A stretch of 11,721 nt of DNA, from contig JAISQC010000186.1 of assembly GCA_031274465.1 (NCBI GenBank), positions 1 through 11,721 of the forward strand, given 5' to 3'. Made by a program: the position numbers and the translations under genes. This stretch comes from Synergistaceae bacterium (GTDB taxonomy: Bacteria > Synergistota > Synergistia > Synergistales > Synergistaceae). The notes under the pieces were generated by a model, which made no database searches, was not told the origin of the DNA, and saw nothing but the letters and a program-made list of their open reading frames with translations. Within the stretch, counting starts at the first letter, position 1, and every line of letters begins with the position of its first letter. This document shows positions 1-7,096 of this stretch, piece by piece.

Positions 1-353
1 GCGCCCTGTCGGACGGGGCCTGTCCCACGGAAGGGCTGATGGCGGAGCTGGAGGCAGACTTGAAAGCCGCAGTCGGCGAAATCGCTATTCGCGAAGGAAA
101 GGGCCGGGGCGCGCCTGCCACGGAAGCCCGAGCATTCGACAAAGTTTCCGCGCTGGCGCTCATCGACCGCATCGAGCCTCTTCTTGCGTCGGGAGACGCG
201 AGCGCGCTGGGTTTTGTCGGCGAGATAAGGGAGACGCTGGGGTCTTGCGGCGAAAAATGCGCAGATCTCATTGGGCGAATTGAGGACTTTGATTTTTACC
301 GGGCGCATGAGATACTTGACGAACTCAAAAATTTGGTCGGGGAGCTGGCATGA
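1..353 (+). CDS. C-terminal fragment of an unidentified protein, possibly a hybrid sensor kinase or response regulator
   Basis: The reading frame is open from the left edge (first full codon at 3) to TGA at 351-353, so the gene starts outside the window. The ATG at 39 is only an internal methionine, because the frame continues upstream of it without a stop. About 117 residues are visible. They look helical and charged, with no membrane segment or catalytic motif. The last ~70 residues (from about SALALIDRIEPLLASGD to the end) resemble the helical domain often found after receiver or Hpt domains at the C-terminus of hybrid histidine kinases. Support for this is weak sequence resemblance plus the REC-GGDEF response regulator that follows 83 bp downstream on the same strand. 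The short gap has no convincing -35/-10 pair (only a TATATAA at 407-413), so co-transcription is plausible. Coding confidence is high; the functional call is tentative. Confidence 0.6.
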   Translation, partial: ALSDGACPTEGLMAELEADLKAAVGEIAIREGKGRGAPATEARAFDKVSALALIDRIEPLLASGDASALGFVGEIRETLGSCGEKCADLIGRIEDFDFYRAHEILDELKNLVGELA

Positions 354-436
354 AGGGCCGGAAACGCCGCACCGACGCGAGCGCGCGTGCCGCCCTCGGA
401 TCGCCGTATATAAGCCGATGAAGGGGTGATGTCGTT

Positions 437-1348
437 ATGGGGCTAGGGGAGAAGCGAAAAATTTTGGTGGTTGACGACGAAAAATCGAATCTCGCCGTGC
501 TGAATCAGATTTTGTCCATGGAGTACACGGTTTTGACGGCGAGGTCCGGCGAAGAGGCTTTGAAGCGCGTCGAGGCGGACAGCCCTGATTTGATATTGCT
601 TGACATCATCATGCCGGGCATGGACGGTTTCCAGGTGTTGGTAAAGCTCAAAGGCGCCGATCATACCAAAAACATACCTGTCATCGTCATCACCGGGCTG
701 AGCGGCGAAAACAACGAGGAACGCGGGTTTTTCCTCGGGGCGGTGGATTATATCACCAAGCCGTTCAAAAACGCCATAGTCAAGGCAAGGGTGAGGACGC
801 ACATGATGATAGTGAACCAGATGCGCACCATAGAGCGCCTCGGGCTAGTGGACCCTCTCACCGACATATCGAACAGGCGGAGCTTCGACGACAGGATAGA
901 CGTAGAGTGGCGGCGCTGCACCAGAGAAAACAAGCCCATCTCGTTTCTGATGATGGACATCGATAAATTCAAGACGTACAACGACACTTACGGCCATCCA
1001 CAGGGAGATATCCTGCTGCAGTCGATGGCGAAGCTGTTTTGCGCTTCGGCGCGGCGTCCGGCTGATATCGTGGCCCGCCTCGGGGGCGAGGAATTCGGCA
1101 TATTGCTGCCGGAAACCACGCTGGACAACGCCCTGGCGATAGCCGAAAAAATCCGCCAGGACGTCGAGAGCCTTCAAATACCGACATCGGACGGGCAGAC
1201 AATGACCAGCGCCACGATAAGCATAGGGGTGGCGTCGATCATTCCGGGCGAGACCGACATCATAAGAAATTTTATAGAAAAAGCCGACGAATACCTCTAT
1301 GCCGCCAAGAACTCCGGAAGAAACAGGGTGTGCTCGGGTAGCGCATAG
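437..1348 (+). CDS. REC-GGDEF response regulator, predicted diguanylate cyclase (PleD/WspR-like architecture)
   Basis: 303 aa, predicted cytoplasmic; it would make cyclic di-GMP from two GTP when its receiver is phosphorylated. Receiver domain, about residues 8-122: acidic pair D13-D14, phosphoacceptor D56 (LLDIIMPGMDG), switch T86 and conserved K108 (ITKPF). GGDEF domain, about 136-300: metal-site D174 in MMDIDKFK, active-site loop GGEEF at 216-220. An RPAD at 207-210, five residues before GGEEF, matches the RxxD inhibitory site, so product feedback inhibition is expected. All key residues for phosphorylation and cyclase activity are present. The start at 437 is supported by AAGGGGTG at 421-428, 8 bp upstream. 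The gene follows the partial gene by 83 bp and may be its phosphorelay partner (inference). It ends 15 bp before the convergent FMN-dehydrogenase gene, and no clear terminator lies between. Not named, because REC-GGDEF proteins have many paralogues. Confidence 0.95.
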   Translation: MGLGEKRKILVVDDEKSNLAVLNQILSMEYTVLTARSGEEALKRVEADSPDLILLDIIMPGMDGFQVLVKLKGADHTKNIPVIVITGLSGENNEERGFFLGAVDYITKPFKNAIVKARVRTHMMIVNQMRTIERLGLVDPLTDISNRRSFDDRIDVEWRRCTRENKPISFLMMDIDKFKTYNDTYGHPQGDILLQSMAKLFCASARRPADIVARLGGEEFGILLPETTLDNALAIAEKIRQDVESLQIPTSDGQTMTSATISIGVASIIPGETDIIRNFIEKADEYLYAAKNSGRNRVCSGSA

Positions 1349-1357
1349 TCACTGACT
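1343..1357. repeat. Copy 1 of a 15-nt near-identical direct repeat
   Basis: The motif GCATAGTCA(C/G)TGACT occurs here with C at the variable position and again at 3421-3435 with G. The inner 11 bp, AGTCA-N-TGACT, are palindromic. This copy overlaps the last codon and stop of the GGDEF gene and sits in the gap between convergent genes. Matches of this length and quality are expected a few times by chance in a window this size, so the significance is doubtful. Confidence 0.3.
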
Positions 1358-1363
1358 TAAAGC

Positions 1364-2311
1364 TCAACGCCACAGCACATCCCTGTCGATACTCCGTATG
1401 TCAGGGGATGCCGTGAGGTTCATTATGTCCCTCAGTTCTTCCGTGATGCCGTCGATGACTTTCGAGACGCCCGGCGCCCCGTCGGCAACGAGTCCGGCCA
1501 TGACGGCCCTTCCCACAGAGACTGCGGTAGCCCCGAGCGCGAGGGCTTTGAAGGCGTCGGCCCCGCTGCCGATGCAGCAGTCGGCGAAGATGGGTATCCT
1601 GCCGCCTATGGCGTCGGCGATTTTAGGAAGGACCATCAGGGGCGGCACGGAGTAGTCGAATACGCTGCCCCCGTGGTGGGAGACCACGATGCCAGCGGCG
1701 CCGGCCTCTAGAGCGAGGGTCGCGTCCCTGACGGAGAGTATCCCCTTCAGCACGAAAGGCAGCTTTGTCCCCGCAATCAAGCCCGCTATCTCGTCTATCG
1801 TATACCTGCGGACCGGGTGGGTCATGGCATACCCCCTGTTGCGCTTTGGGCCCAAGAAGAAATCGACGTCCATGCCTATGGCCATGGCGCCGAGCTTTTT
1901 AGCGGACGCTATCTTCTCCAATACGAGATCGGTGTCGGCGTAAGGCTTGATTATCTTGACGGTTCTGGCGCCGGTGCGGGTCACCGCCTCAAGCTCGCTG
2001 TCGTCGCCGATGCCGCACCACATCACCGCGCCGGACACGGCGGCGCCGTGCGCTATCTCCACCATGCCGGACGGCCTTACCTTGTCCATGCCGGACAGCG
2101 CAGCCGTCATGATCGGGGTTGGAAACGCCTCGCCGAAGACTTTCATCCTAGTGGACGCGTTGACGCCGTCCAAGACCCTCATCTCGATCAGGAGCGAGTC
2201 GATATAGCTGCGCGTTATCTTCTGAGAGTTTCCGGCAACGGCAACGTGCCTGCTGGGAAAACCCTGTTCTTGGAGCTTCCTCTCCCCGTCCGCCAGATAG
2301 CCTTCTATCAT
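1364..2311 (-). CDS. Divergent FMN-dependent alpha-hydroxy-acid dehydrogenase/oxidase family protein
   Basis: 315 aa, predicted cytoplasmic TIM-barrel flavoprotein of the FMN_dh family (lactate, glycolate and related 2-hydroxyacid oxidation). Visible motifs: FVLKGIL with K189, SHHGGSVFDY at 211-220 (family SNHGGRxxDG), DCCIGSG at 244-250 (family DGGxRRG), FKALALGA at 254-261, and the phosphate-loop VGR at 266-268. H213 matches the catalytic histidine. The substrate-carboxylate arginine that should follow HGG is S216, and the DGGxRR segment is altered. It is shorter than the 350-380 aa plant and E. coli enzymes and resembles the shorter clostridial-type branch (IIKP, AIGMDVD). FMN binding seems likely, but the substrate may not be a simple 2-hydroxyacid. 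The ATG at 2311 has a strong GGAGG about 8 nt upstream. It lies 36 bp downstream of the Rpn-family gene on the same strand, so they are probably co-transcribed. Family call firm; reaction unknown. Confidence 0.88.
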   Translation of the reverse strand: MIEGYLADGERKLQEQGFPSRHVAVAGNSQKITRSYIDSLLIEMRVLDGVNASTRMKVFGEAFPTPIMTAALSGMDKVRPSGMVEIAHGAAVSGAVMWCGIGDDSELEAVTRTGARTVKIIKPYADTDLVLEKIASAKKLGAMAIGMDVDFFLGPKRNRGYAMTHPVRRYTIDEIAGLIAGTKLPFVLKGILSVRDATLALEAGAAGIVVSHHGGSVFDYSVPPLMVLPKIADAIGGRIPIFADCCIGSGADAFKALALGATAVSVGRAVMAGLVADGAPGVSKVIDGITEELRDIMNLTASPDIRSIDRDVLWR

Positions 2312-2347
2312 TTCGCACTCCTCCGTCCGATTTTTGGCATGGGCGCT

Positions 2348-3247
2348 TCAATCCCGCAGAGATTCTATCTCTTCTAAAGAAAGGCCGGAAATTTTCGAAA
2401 CAGTCTCAAGGTCAAAGTTGCTATCCAGCATTCTTTTTGCGATTTCGGCCTTGCCTTCAGCTCTGCCTTCAGCCCTGCCTTCAGCCCTGCCTTCAACCGC
2501 TGCGGCTTCGATCCTCGCCATCTCGTCCATGAGGGCGAGCTCCCTCGCCTCGTAAAGCATCCGCGCTCTCTCGTCCGCCGATAATTGCTTGAGCCGCCCC
2601 ACCGCCATCTCCATCTCGGGCGTCTTCGTCGCCAGCATTTCGATCTCCTCCTTCCGTTCGGACCGTATGAGCCTCAGCCAGTTTAACAGCTCGCGCTCTT
2701 TGCCGCCCAAGCTATCCCCATCGTCGGGCAGTTTACCGAGTTCAAGCGTGTGAATCTCCATTATGTCGGTGAAAAGAACGCCATGTTCGGCGTCGTAAAG
2801 TTTAAATTTATGGTGATACCACTCATCGCCCTTTATCATGTTGTAATTCGCGATGACAACGGTGATGACTTTCTCGATTTGCCCGTAGGATTGCCCGGAT
2901 ACGATTTGCCTCGACAGGTTGCGCCCAGTGGAAAACGCGACGCGCTCCGGCATGAACGGAGTTTTTCGCATCTGGACCTCTATAGAAATCAACTTTCCAT
3001 TCTTCAACCGCACGCGGACGTCAAGTATCCCAAGTTTGTCTTCCGGCCTGTCCCGCTCAAGATGTGGGTCGATTATCTCCAAGCTCTCGTACTCGTCGGT
3101 TGGGATGTCGAGCGCCGCGAGCAGAAAGGCCCTGATTATCCCGACATACCGGTAATCGCCGAACACCATCCTGAATACAATGTCGCTTTTGAGCGGCAGT
3201 AGCCCCATTTCCCCGCCGCCCTGTTTTTTTCTTCCTCTCTTTGCCAA
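2348..3247 (-). CDS. Rpn family recombination-promoting nuclease / PD-(D/E)XK nuclease-family transposase-like protein
   Basis: 299 aa from a TTG start at 3247, or 286 aa from the ATG at 3208; both have purine-rich sequence upstream (GGGGGGAT before TTG, GGCGGGGAA before ATG). The MGLLPLKSDIVFRMVFGD segment, typical of the family N-terminus, begins at the ATG. With the TTG start there is an extra basic KRGRKK tail. The nuclease fold is indicated by D76 (GILDVRV) and E90-x-Q92 (ISIEVQM), the family's version of the PD-(D/E)XK motif. A charged C-terminal half follows, with an EGRA repeat (252-267) and the usual tail (AKRMLDSNFDLETVSKISGL). Members such as E. coli RpnA are DNA endonucleases that promote RecA-independent recombination; many genomes carry several copies. 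No terminal inverted repeats are recognisable beside it, so it is not an intact insertion sequence. A TATAAT box lies about 40 bp upstream. Confidence 0.88.
   Translation of the reverse strand: MAKRGRKKQGGGEMGLLPLKSDIVFRMVFGDYRYVGIIRAFLLAALDIPTDEYESLEIIDPHLERDRPEDKLGILDVRVRLKNGKLISIEVQMRKTPFMPERVAFSTGRNLSRQIVSGQSYGQIEKVITVVIANYNMIKGDEWYHHKFKLYDAEHGVLFTDIMEIHTLELGKLPDDGDSLGGKERELLNWLRLIRSERKEEIEMLATKTPEMEMAVGRLKQLSADERARMLYEARELALMDEMARIEAAAVEGRAEGRAEGRAEGKAEIAKRMLDSNFDLETVSKISGLSLEEIESLRD
2454..2501 (-). repeat. 12-bp tandem repeat encoding EGRA units inside the Rpn-family gene
   Basis: On the + strand the unit is CCTTCAGCCCTG: units at 2454-2465 (one change), 2466-2477, 2478-2489 (exact) and a degenerate fourth at 2490-2501. 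On the coding strand this gives EGRA-EGRA-EGRA-EGKA, residues 252-267. The unit is a multiple of three, so gain or loss of a copy keeps the frame and only changes linker length. Confidence 0.85.
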
Positions 3248-3285
3248 GCAAATCCCCCCTGCGCCGGATCGTCGCCTTTAACAGG

Positions 3286-3291
3286 ATTATA
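3286..3291 (-). promoter_or_regulatory. Candidate -10 box for the Rpn-FMN dehydrogenase pair
   Basis: The minus strand reads TATAAT, a perfect -10 hexamer, about 39 bp upstream of the TTG start at 3247, in an AT-rich stretch that contrasts with the coding DNA. The -35 is weak: CACCGG at 17 bp spacing, TTCACC at 19 bp. The position suits a promoter with a short leader. Confidence 0.5.
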
Positions 3292-3365
3292 CAATTTTTT
3301 ATGCCGAGCCGGTGAATAAATTGACGGATTTCGCCGAAAAGAACATTAATTCAGCATTTCCTTAA

Positions 3366-3409
3366 TCAAAAGAGCGCCCAGCGTGTTTTCCTGCGGGGCG
3401 CCCTTTTGA
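3366..3409 (-). terminator. Rho-independent-type terminator of transporter operon 1
   Basis: Arms at 3366-3379 and 3396-3409 are 14 nt each with a 16-nt loop. Read on the minus strand, the stem is TCAAAAGGGCGCCC against GGGCGCTCTTTTGA, fully paired with one G-U wobble; read on the + strand the same position is an A-C mismatch. The CTTTT stretch on the 3' side of the minus-strand stem supplies a short U-tract. It begins about 45 bp after the stop of the binding-protein gene, as expected for the operon end. Confidence 0.75.
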
Positions 3410-3420
3410 TTCAAGCTATT

Positions 3421-3435
3421 GCATAGTCAGTGACT
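3421..3435. repeat. Copy 2 of a 15-nt near-identical direct repeat
   Basis: GCATAGTCAGTGACT, matching 1343-1357 at 14 of 15 positions in the same orientation, with the palindromic core AGTCA-N-TGACT. It lies between the operon 1 terminator and the stop of the binding-protein gene. Together the copies bracket the Rpn and FMN dehydrogenase genes. It may be coincidence. Confidence 0.3.
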
Positions 3436-3453
3436 GTTGGGTCAGATATTTTC

Positions 3454-4356
3454 TTACAGCTTGTCCTTCGTGAGGACGGTGACGCCCGTGTCTACCGGGT
3501 CTTTGCTGACTGCCTTGCCCTCCAGCACCGCGACTGCTGCCTTCATGCCCTCGTAGCCCATGACGTCGGGGTTCTGCGCCATCGTCGCCAGGAGGTATCC
3601 GTTCTTTATCAGCTCGCGCAGTGCGTCGCTCTGGTCGAAGCCAACGCCTAGGACCTTGCCGCCAGCTTCCTGGATTGCGTTGCCGACTCCGGTGGATGAG
3701 CCTTCGTTCGCCCCAAAGAGGCCGACCACGCCCTGAGTTATGAAGTTGTCGGCTATCTCCTTGCTCTTCACGACGTCGCCCTCTCCGTACTGGGTTTCGA
3801 GTATCGTGAACTTGCTGCCCTCGAACGCCGCGCGAAAGCCCTTCTCGCGGGCGACTGTGGACGCGGTGGCGGCGTTGACGTTGACTATTCCGATCTTGCC
3901 CTCGCTCGTCCCTGCGGCCTGAAGGGCTTTGAGAAGCTCCGTTCCGGCTGTTTTGCCAGCGGCCTCGTTATTTGTGGTGAACGTAGCCTCTGCCGGGAAA
4001 TTGGCCGGTGAGTCCACGTAGATGATCTTGACTCCGGCAGCCACTGCTTCCTTCAATGCCTCTGTGACGGCATCGGGGCCGTTCGCCGCCAGCAGTATGG
4101 CGTTTGCCCCGCCGGCTACGGCATTGTTGATTATCTCTATTTGCTTGGCGTCGTCCTTGACATCCGGCGCGTTCCAGTTGTAAGTGACGTTGCCCGCCTC
4201 TTTGGCCGCTTTCTCAGCGCCCTCGTTGACGCCCGCCCAGTGGCGGTCCATCTGGTCCATCGTGACGAGCGTGACCTTATACGGCGCTGCGGCCGCCACC
4301 CCTGCCAACAGCCCCAATACCAACGCCAAAGCCAAAACCAAACGCACTGATTTCAT
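3454..4356 (-). CDS. CUT2-class ABC transporter periplasmic substrate-binding protein (RbsB-like), system 1
   Basis: 300 aa. It begins with a classical signal peptide (MKSVRLVLALALVLGLLAGV, likely cleavage after AAA near residues 21-24), so it acts outside the cytoplasmic membrane and delivers ligand to the permease encoded just upstream. The mature part has the two-lobe Peripla_BP_4 pattern: an NEGAEKAAKEAG helix near 44-55, D115 in YVDSPA, R170 in TVAREKGF, N217 in FGANEGSS, D241 in GVGFDQSD and Q261-N262 in MAQNPDVMG. These correspond to the sugar-contacting positions of RbsB, although the RbsB arginine next to D89 is a serine here. Ligand unknown. The ATG at 4356 is preferred over an in-frame ATG at 4365 because GGGAGGG abuts the latter but is about 9 nt from the former. 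The frame runs open further upstream to 4461, but that stretch lacks a signal-peptide start. Last gene of operon 1, 112 bp after the permease. Confidence 0.93.
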   Translation of the reverse strand: MKSVRLVLALALVLGLLAGVAAAAPYKVTLVTMDQMDRHWAGVNEGAEKAAKEAGNVTYNWNAPDVKDDAKQIEIINNAVAGGANAILLAANGPDAVTEALKEAVAAGVKIIYVDSPANFPAEATFTTNNEAAGKTAGTELLKALQAAGTSEGKIGIVNVNAATASTVAREKGFRAAFEGSKFTILETQYGEGDVVKSKEIADNFITQGVVGLFGANEGSSTGVGNAIQEAGGKVLGVGFDQSDALRELIKNGYLLATMAQNPDVMGYEGMKAAVAVLEGKAVSKDPVDTGVTVLTKDKL

Positions 4357-4403
4357 TGCTTGCATCCCTCCCAGTGATTGTCGTCGTTGCTGCGATAATG
4401 TTC

Positions 4404-4445
4404 CCGGCGCATATTGCCGATCCGGCCCTCCTTTCCGTGCGCCGG
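4404..4445 (-). other. Intercistronic inverted repeat between permease and binding-protein genes
   Basis: CCGGCGCA (4404-4411) and TGCGCCGG (4438-4445) are perfect 8-bp inverted repeats with a 26-nt loop that can itself form a small GCCG/CGGC hairpin. It lies in the 112-bp gap (4357-4468) before the binding-protein gene and has no U-tract, so it does not look like a terminator. It may act as an RNA-processing or stability element raising binding-protein yield relative to the permease (inference). Confidence 0.45.
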
Positions 4446-4468
4446 TATTTCCACGTCCCATGAAGCCG

Positions 4469-5473
4469 TCAGTCGCTCTTTTTCTTCATCCATTTGCCGT
4501 TTCGCACCACGATGTCGAGCAGCACGGATATCACCACTATTATGCCGACCGCGATGTTCCTTATCGCGACAGGCGCGTTCGCCAATATGAGACCGTTCTG
4601 CAGCACGCTCCATATGGATGCCCCGATCACGGTCCCGAGCAGCAGGCCTTGCCCGCCGAGGGTGGAAACCCCTCCGATGACGCTCGCGGCCACCGCGTAC
4701 AGCTCGTAGGTGTTGCCCGAGTCCATCGTCCCAACCCCGCCAGTCGCGCAGGTGATGAAGCCGACGATGCAGCAGCAGAACGAGCTCACCAGGTATGCCG
4801 CTGTGACGGTGGCGTTGATGTTGACGCCGGACATGCGGGCCGCGTCGATGTTGCTGCCCACCGCGTAGATATGGCGCCCTATTCTGGTATAAGAGAGGAT
4901 GAAGTTGAACACGAGCCACATGGCGACCGCTATCCACACAGCGTTGTACACCCCTAAGGACTCGCCGTAATAGAACAGGTTGCGAAAGCCTCTGGCGGCT
5001 TCGCCTATGGAATCGGTGTTGTGGTTGTTGTTGACGATTTGGGCGATGCCGCGCGCTATCGTCATGGTGCCCAGCGTGGCGATGAAAGGCGGAAGCGAGC
5101 ACTTCGCTACGAGCGCGCCGTTCACCAGCCCCACCAGAAGGCAGCATGCCATAGTTATCGCCACCGCCGCCAGCGGGCTGATCCCCTTGGTCATCAGGGT
5201 CGCTGATATCATGCAGCTCATTCCGACGACCGAGCCTATGGACAGGTCGATGTTCCCAGTGATCAGCACGTACGACTGGGCTATGCCGATGAGGAGGATC
5301 GGGGCGACCTGACGCAGGAGGTTGCGCATGTTCCTGTATGACGTGAAGTTCTCGCTGAGCATGCTGAACACGATGAAAATGATGACAAGCCCTATCGTCA
5401 CGGTGATCACCTGAGCCATGCCGCGCACGGCGAGCACCTTTTCGAATGGGCCCCTTCTGTCGGTCGAGCTCAT
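4469..5473 (-). CDS. CUT2-class ABC transporter permease (RbsC-like), system 1
   Basis: 334 aa polytopic inner-membrane protein of the BPD_transp_2 family, forming the translocation channel with the ATPase encoded upstream. Hydrophobic segments fill most of residues 20-320. Family landmarks: GNIDLSIGSVVG (73-84), SLPPFIATLGTMTIARG (126-142), the cytoplasmic coupling loop AVGSNIDAARMSGVN (204-218), and GGVSTLGGQGLLLGT (267-281) with a Gly-rich turn. The C-terminus is basic (GKWMKKKSD), consistent with a cytoplasmic end. The ATG overlaps the ATPase stop as ATGA (5470-5473), indicating translational coupling. A conserved NNNHNTDS segment near 148-155 lies in a periplasmic loop. Length is normal for RbsC-type permeases. 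Ligand cannot be inferred. Confidence 0.95.
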   Translation of the reverse strand: MSSTDRRGPFEKVLAVRGMAQVITVTIGLVIIFIVFSMLSENFTSYRNMRNLLRQVAPILLIGIAQSYVLITGNIDLSIGSVVGMSCMISATLMTKGISPLAAVAITMACCLLVGLVNGALVAKCSLPPFIATLGTMTIARGIAQIVNNNHNTDSIGEAARGFRNLFYYGESLGVYNAVWIAVAMWLVFNFILSYTRIGRHIYAVGSNIDAARMSGVNINATVTAAYLVSSFCCCIVGFITCATGGVGTMDSGNTYELYAVAASVIGGVSTLGGQGLLLGTVIGASIWSVLQNGLILANAPVAIRNIAVGIIVVISVLLDIVVRNGKWMKKKSD

Positions 5474-7005
5474 ACCGCTTTCCCCCGTTCGGCGCCGCCC
5501 AAACTCAGTTCCTTTGCCTCGAACTGCGTCGCCTTTTCAAGAATTTTGTTCTGCGTCGCTTCGCCGCTCATGAATTCGCCGGTAATGCGCCCGTCGCACA
5601 TCACTATTATGCGGTCGGCGAATCCCATCACCTCCGGCATCTCCGACGAGACGAACATGACCCCTATCCCGTTTTTCTTCAGGTCGTTCATGAGGTTGTA
5701 TATCTCGACCTTCGCGGCGACGTCGATCCCCCTGGTCGGCTCGTCGAATATGACGACCTTCGAGTTTCGAGCGAGCCACTTCCCGACGACGACCTTCTGT
5801 TGGTTGCCGCCGGAGAGGCTTCCAGCGTTTATCTCCGGCCCGGACAGTCTTATCGCCAGATTTCTTATGGTGTCGTACACCATGAGCTTTTCTTTTCCGC
5901 GGTTGACGAACCCTCCGTCGCAGAGCGAGTCCAGGTTTGGCAGCGATATGTTTTCGCGGACCGACAGCCTGGTGCAAAGCCCGTCCTTCTTGCGGTCCTC
6001 AGGGGCGAGCACGACTCCGTGGGATATCGCGTCGGAAGGGCGCCTGATCGATATCTCGCTCCCCTCCAGGTATATATGCCCCGAGTCCTTCGGGTCTATC
6101 CCGAAGATGGCCCGCGTCAGCTCGGTGCGGCCAGCCCCCATCAAGCCCGAAATACCGACTATCTCTCCTTCGTACAGGTCGAAAGAGACGTCTTTCACCA
6201 TTTTGCCGGCGGACAGGTTTTTGACCTCGAAAATTTTTTTGCCGCGCTTGCCCGGGACCCTAGGGAATTTTTCCTTTATCTCGCGGCCCACCATGTGGGA
6301 GATTATCTCGTCCATCGTGACGGCGCCGAATTCCGCCGACGTGATGAAACGCCCGTCCCTCATTATCACTACCCTGTCCGCGATGTGTTTTAGCTCGTCC
6401 AGCCTGTGCGAGATGTAAACTATCCCGCAGTCGCCCTCGTCGCGCAATTTGCGTATTATGACGAACAGATCCTCTATCTCTTTGGCCGTGAGGGCGCTCG
6501 TCGGTTCGTCCATTATGAGTATGCGGGCGTTGGTCGACAGTGCTTTCGCTATTTCGACGAGCTGCTGTTTCGATACGGAGAGGCTGCCCACGATCGCGTC
6601 GGGGTCCATGTCGAGGTTCAGCCTTTTGAGTATCCCCGCCGCGCGCGAGCTCATCTCGCGTTTGGCCAACACGCCGTTTTTGACTGTCTCGCGGCCTAGG
6701 AAGATGTTTTCCGCCACGGTCAGATGGGAGCACAGGTTCAGCTCCTGGTGTATGATCGATATGCCGAGGTTCTGCGCCTCGCGCGGCGTGAGGTTGCCAA
6801 CGGGCGCGCCGAAAACTTTGAGCGTCCCGCCGTCGCGGGCGTAAACCCCGCTCAATATCTTAACTAGCGTGGACTTCCCCGCGCCGTTTTCGCCGAGGAG
6901 CGCCACGACCTCTCCGGCGCGTACGTCGAAAGACACGTCGTCCAGCACCTTAACCCCGAAGAACGATTTGTCCACGTGCTCGCATTCCGCGAGATACTCT
7001 CCCAT
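5470..7005 (-). CDS. CUT2-class ABC transporter ATP-binding protein, tandem NBD (RbsA/MglA-like), system 1
   Basis: 511 aa, two fused nucleotide-binding domains energising the importer. NBD1: Walker A GENGAGKS (38-45), Q-loop HQELNL (86-91), signature LSVSKQQ (142-148), Walker B ILIMDEPTSAL (162-172), H-loop SH (199-200). NBD2: Walker A degenerate, GLMGAGRTE (287-295), lacking the usual Lys; PEDRKKDG (335-342); canonical LSGGNQQK (397-404); Walker B VVIFDEPTRGID (417-428). As in the RbsA family, only the site pairing NBD1 Walker A with the NBD2 signature is expected to hydrolyse ATP. The start ATG at 7005 puts MGEYLAECEHVDKSF in register with relatives. The frame stays open upstream to 7083, but that extension does not look like ABC sequence. 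The Shine-Dalgarno is weak (GGTGA, about 7 nt away). First gene of operon 1, divergent from the LacI-family gene. Confidence 0.96.
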   Translation of the reverse strand: MGEYLAECEHVDKSFFGVKVLDDVSFDVRAGEVVALLGENGAGKSTLVKILSGVYARDGGTLKVFGAPVGNLTPREAQNLGISIIHQELNLCSHLTVAENIFLGRETVKNGVLAKREMSSRAAGILKRLNLDMDPDAIVGSLSVSKQQLVEIAKALSTNARILIMDEPTSALTAKEIEDLFVIIRKLRDEGDCGIVYISHRLDELKHIADRVVIMRDGRFITSAEFGAVTMDEIISHMVGREIKEKFPRVPGKRGKKIFEVKNLSAGKMVKDVSFDLYEGEIVGISGLMGAGRTELTRAIFGIDPKDSGHIYLEGSEISIRRPSDAISHGVVLAPEDRKKDGLCTRLSVRENISLPNLDSLCDGGFVNRGKEKLMVYDTIRNLAIRLSGPEINAGSLSGGNQQKVVVGKWLARNSKVVIFDEPTRGIDVAAKVEIYNLMNDLKKNGIGVMFVSSEMPEVMGFADRIIVMCDGRITGEFMSGEATQNKILEKATQFEAKELSLGGAERGKAV

Positions 7006-7096
7006 GCTAATCACCAAATAGTATCGAGATATTTTTTGAGCGCTTCCGCAGCATCGCCCAGCCAAGAAAATTCGCGTTTGCAAGACATTATGAAAT

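Noticed and set aside
3248..3453. Insertion-sequence ends around the Rpn-type gene
   Set aside because: No terminal inverted repeat pair with a target duplication could be found; the hairpin at 3366-3409 is better explained as the operon 1 terminator.
4357..4461. N-terminal extension of the system 1 binding protein up to 4461
   Set aside because: It would place 35 basic residues before a signal peptide; the strong GGGAGGG is placed for the ATG at 4356.
5446..6418. Long + strand open frames of about 290-315 codons opposite the system 1 ATPase gene
   Set aside because: They lie antisense to a clear ABC ATPase and have low-complexity, Arg/His/Ser-rich translations with no domain. Such shadows are expected in GC-rich DNA.
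7006..7083. Upstream extension of the system 1 ATPase to 7083
   Set aside because: The extra 26 residues are not ABC-like, and the extension runs into the control region close to the promoter; the ATG at 7005 aligns with the family.
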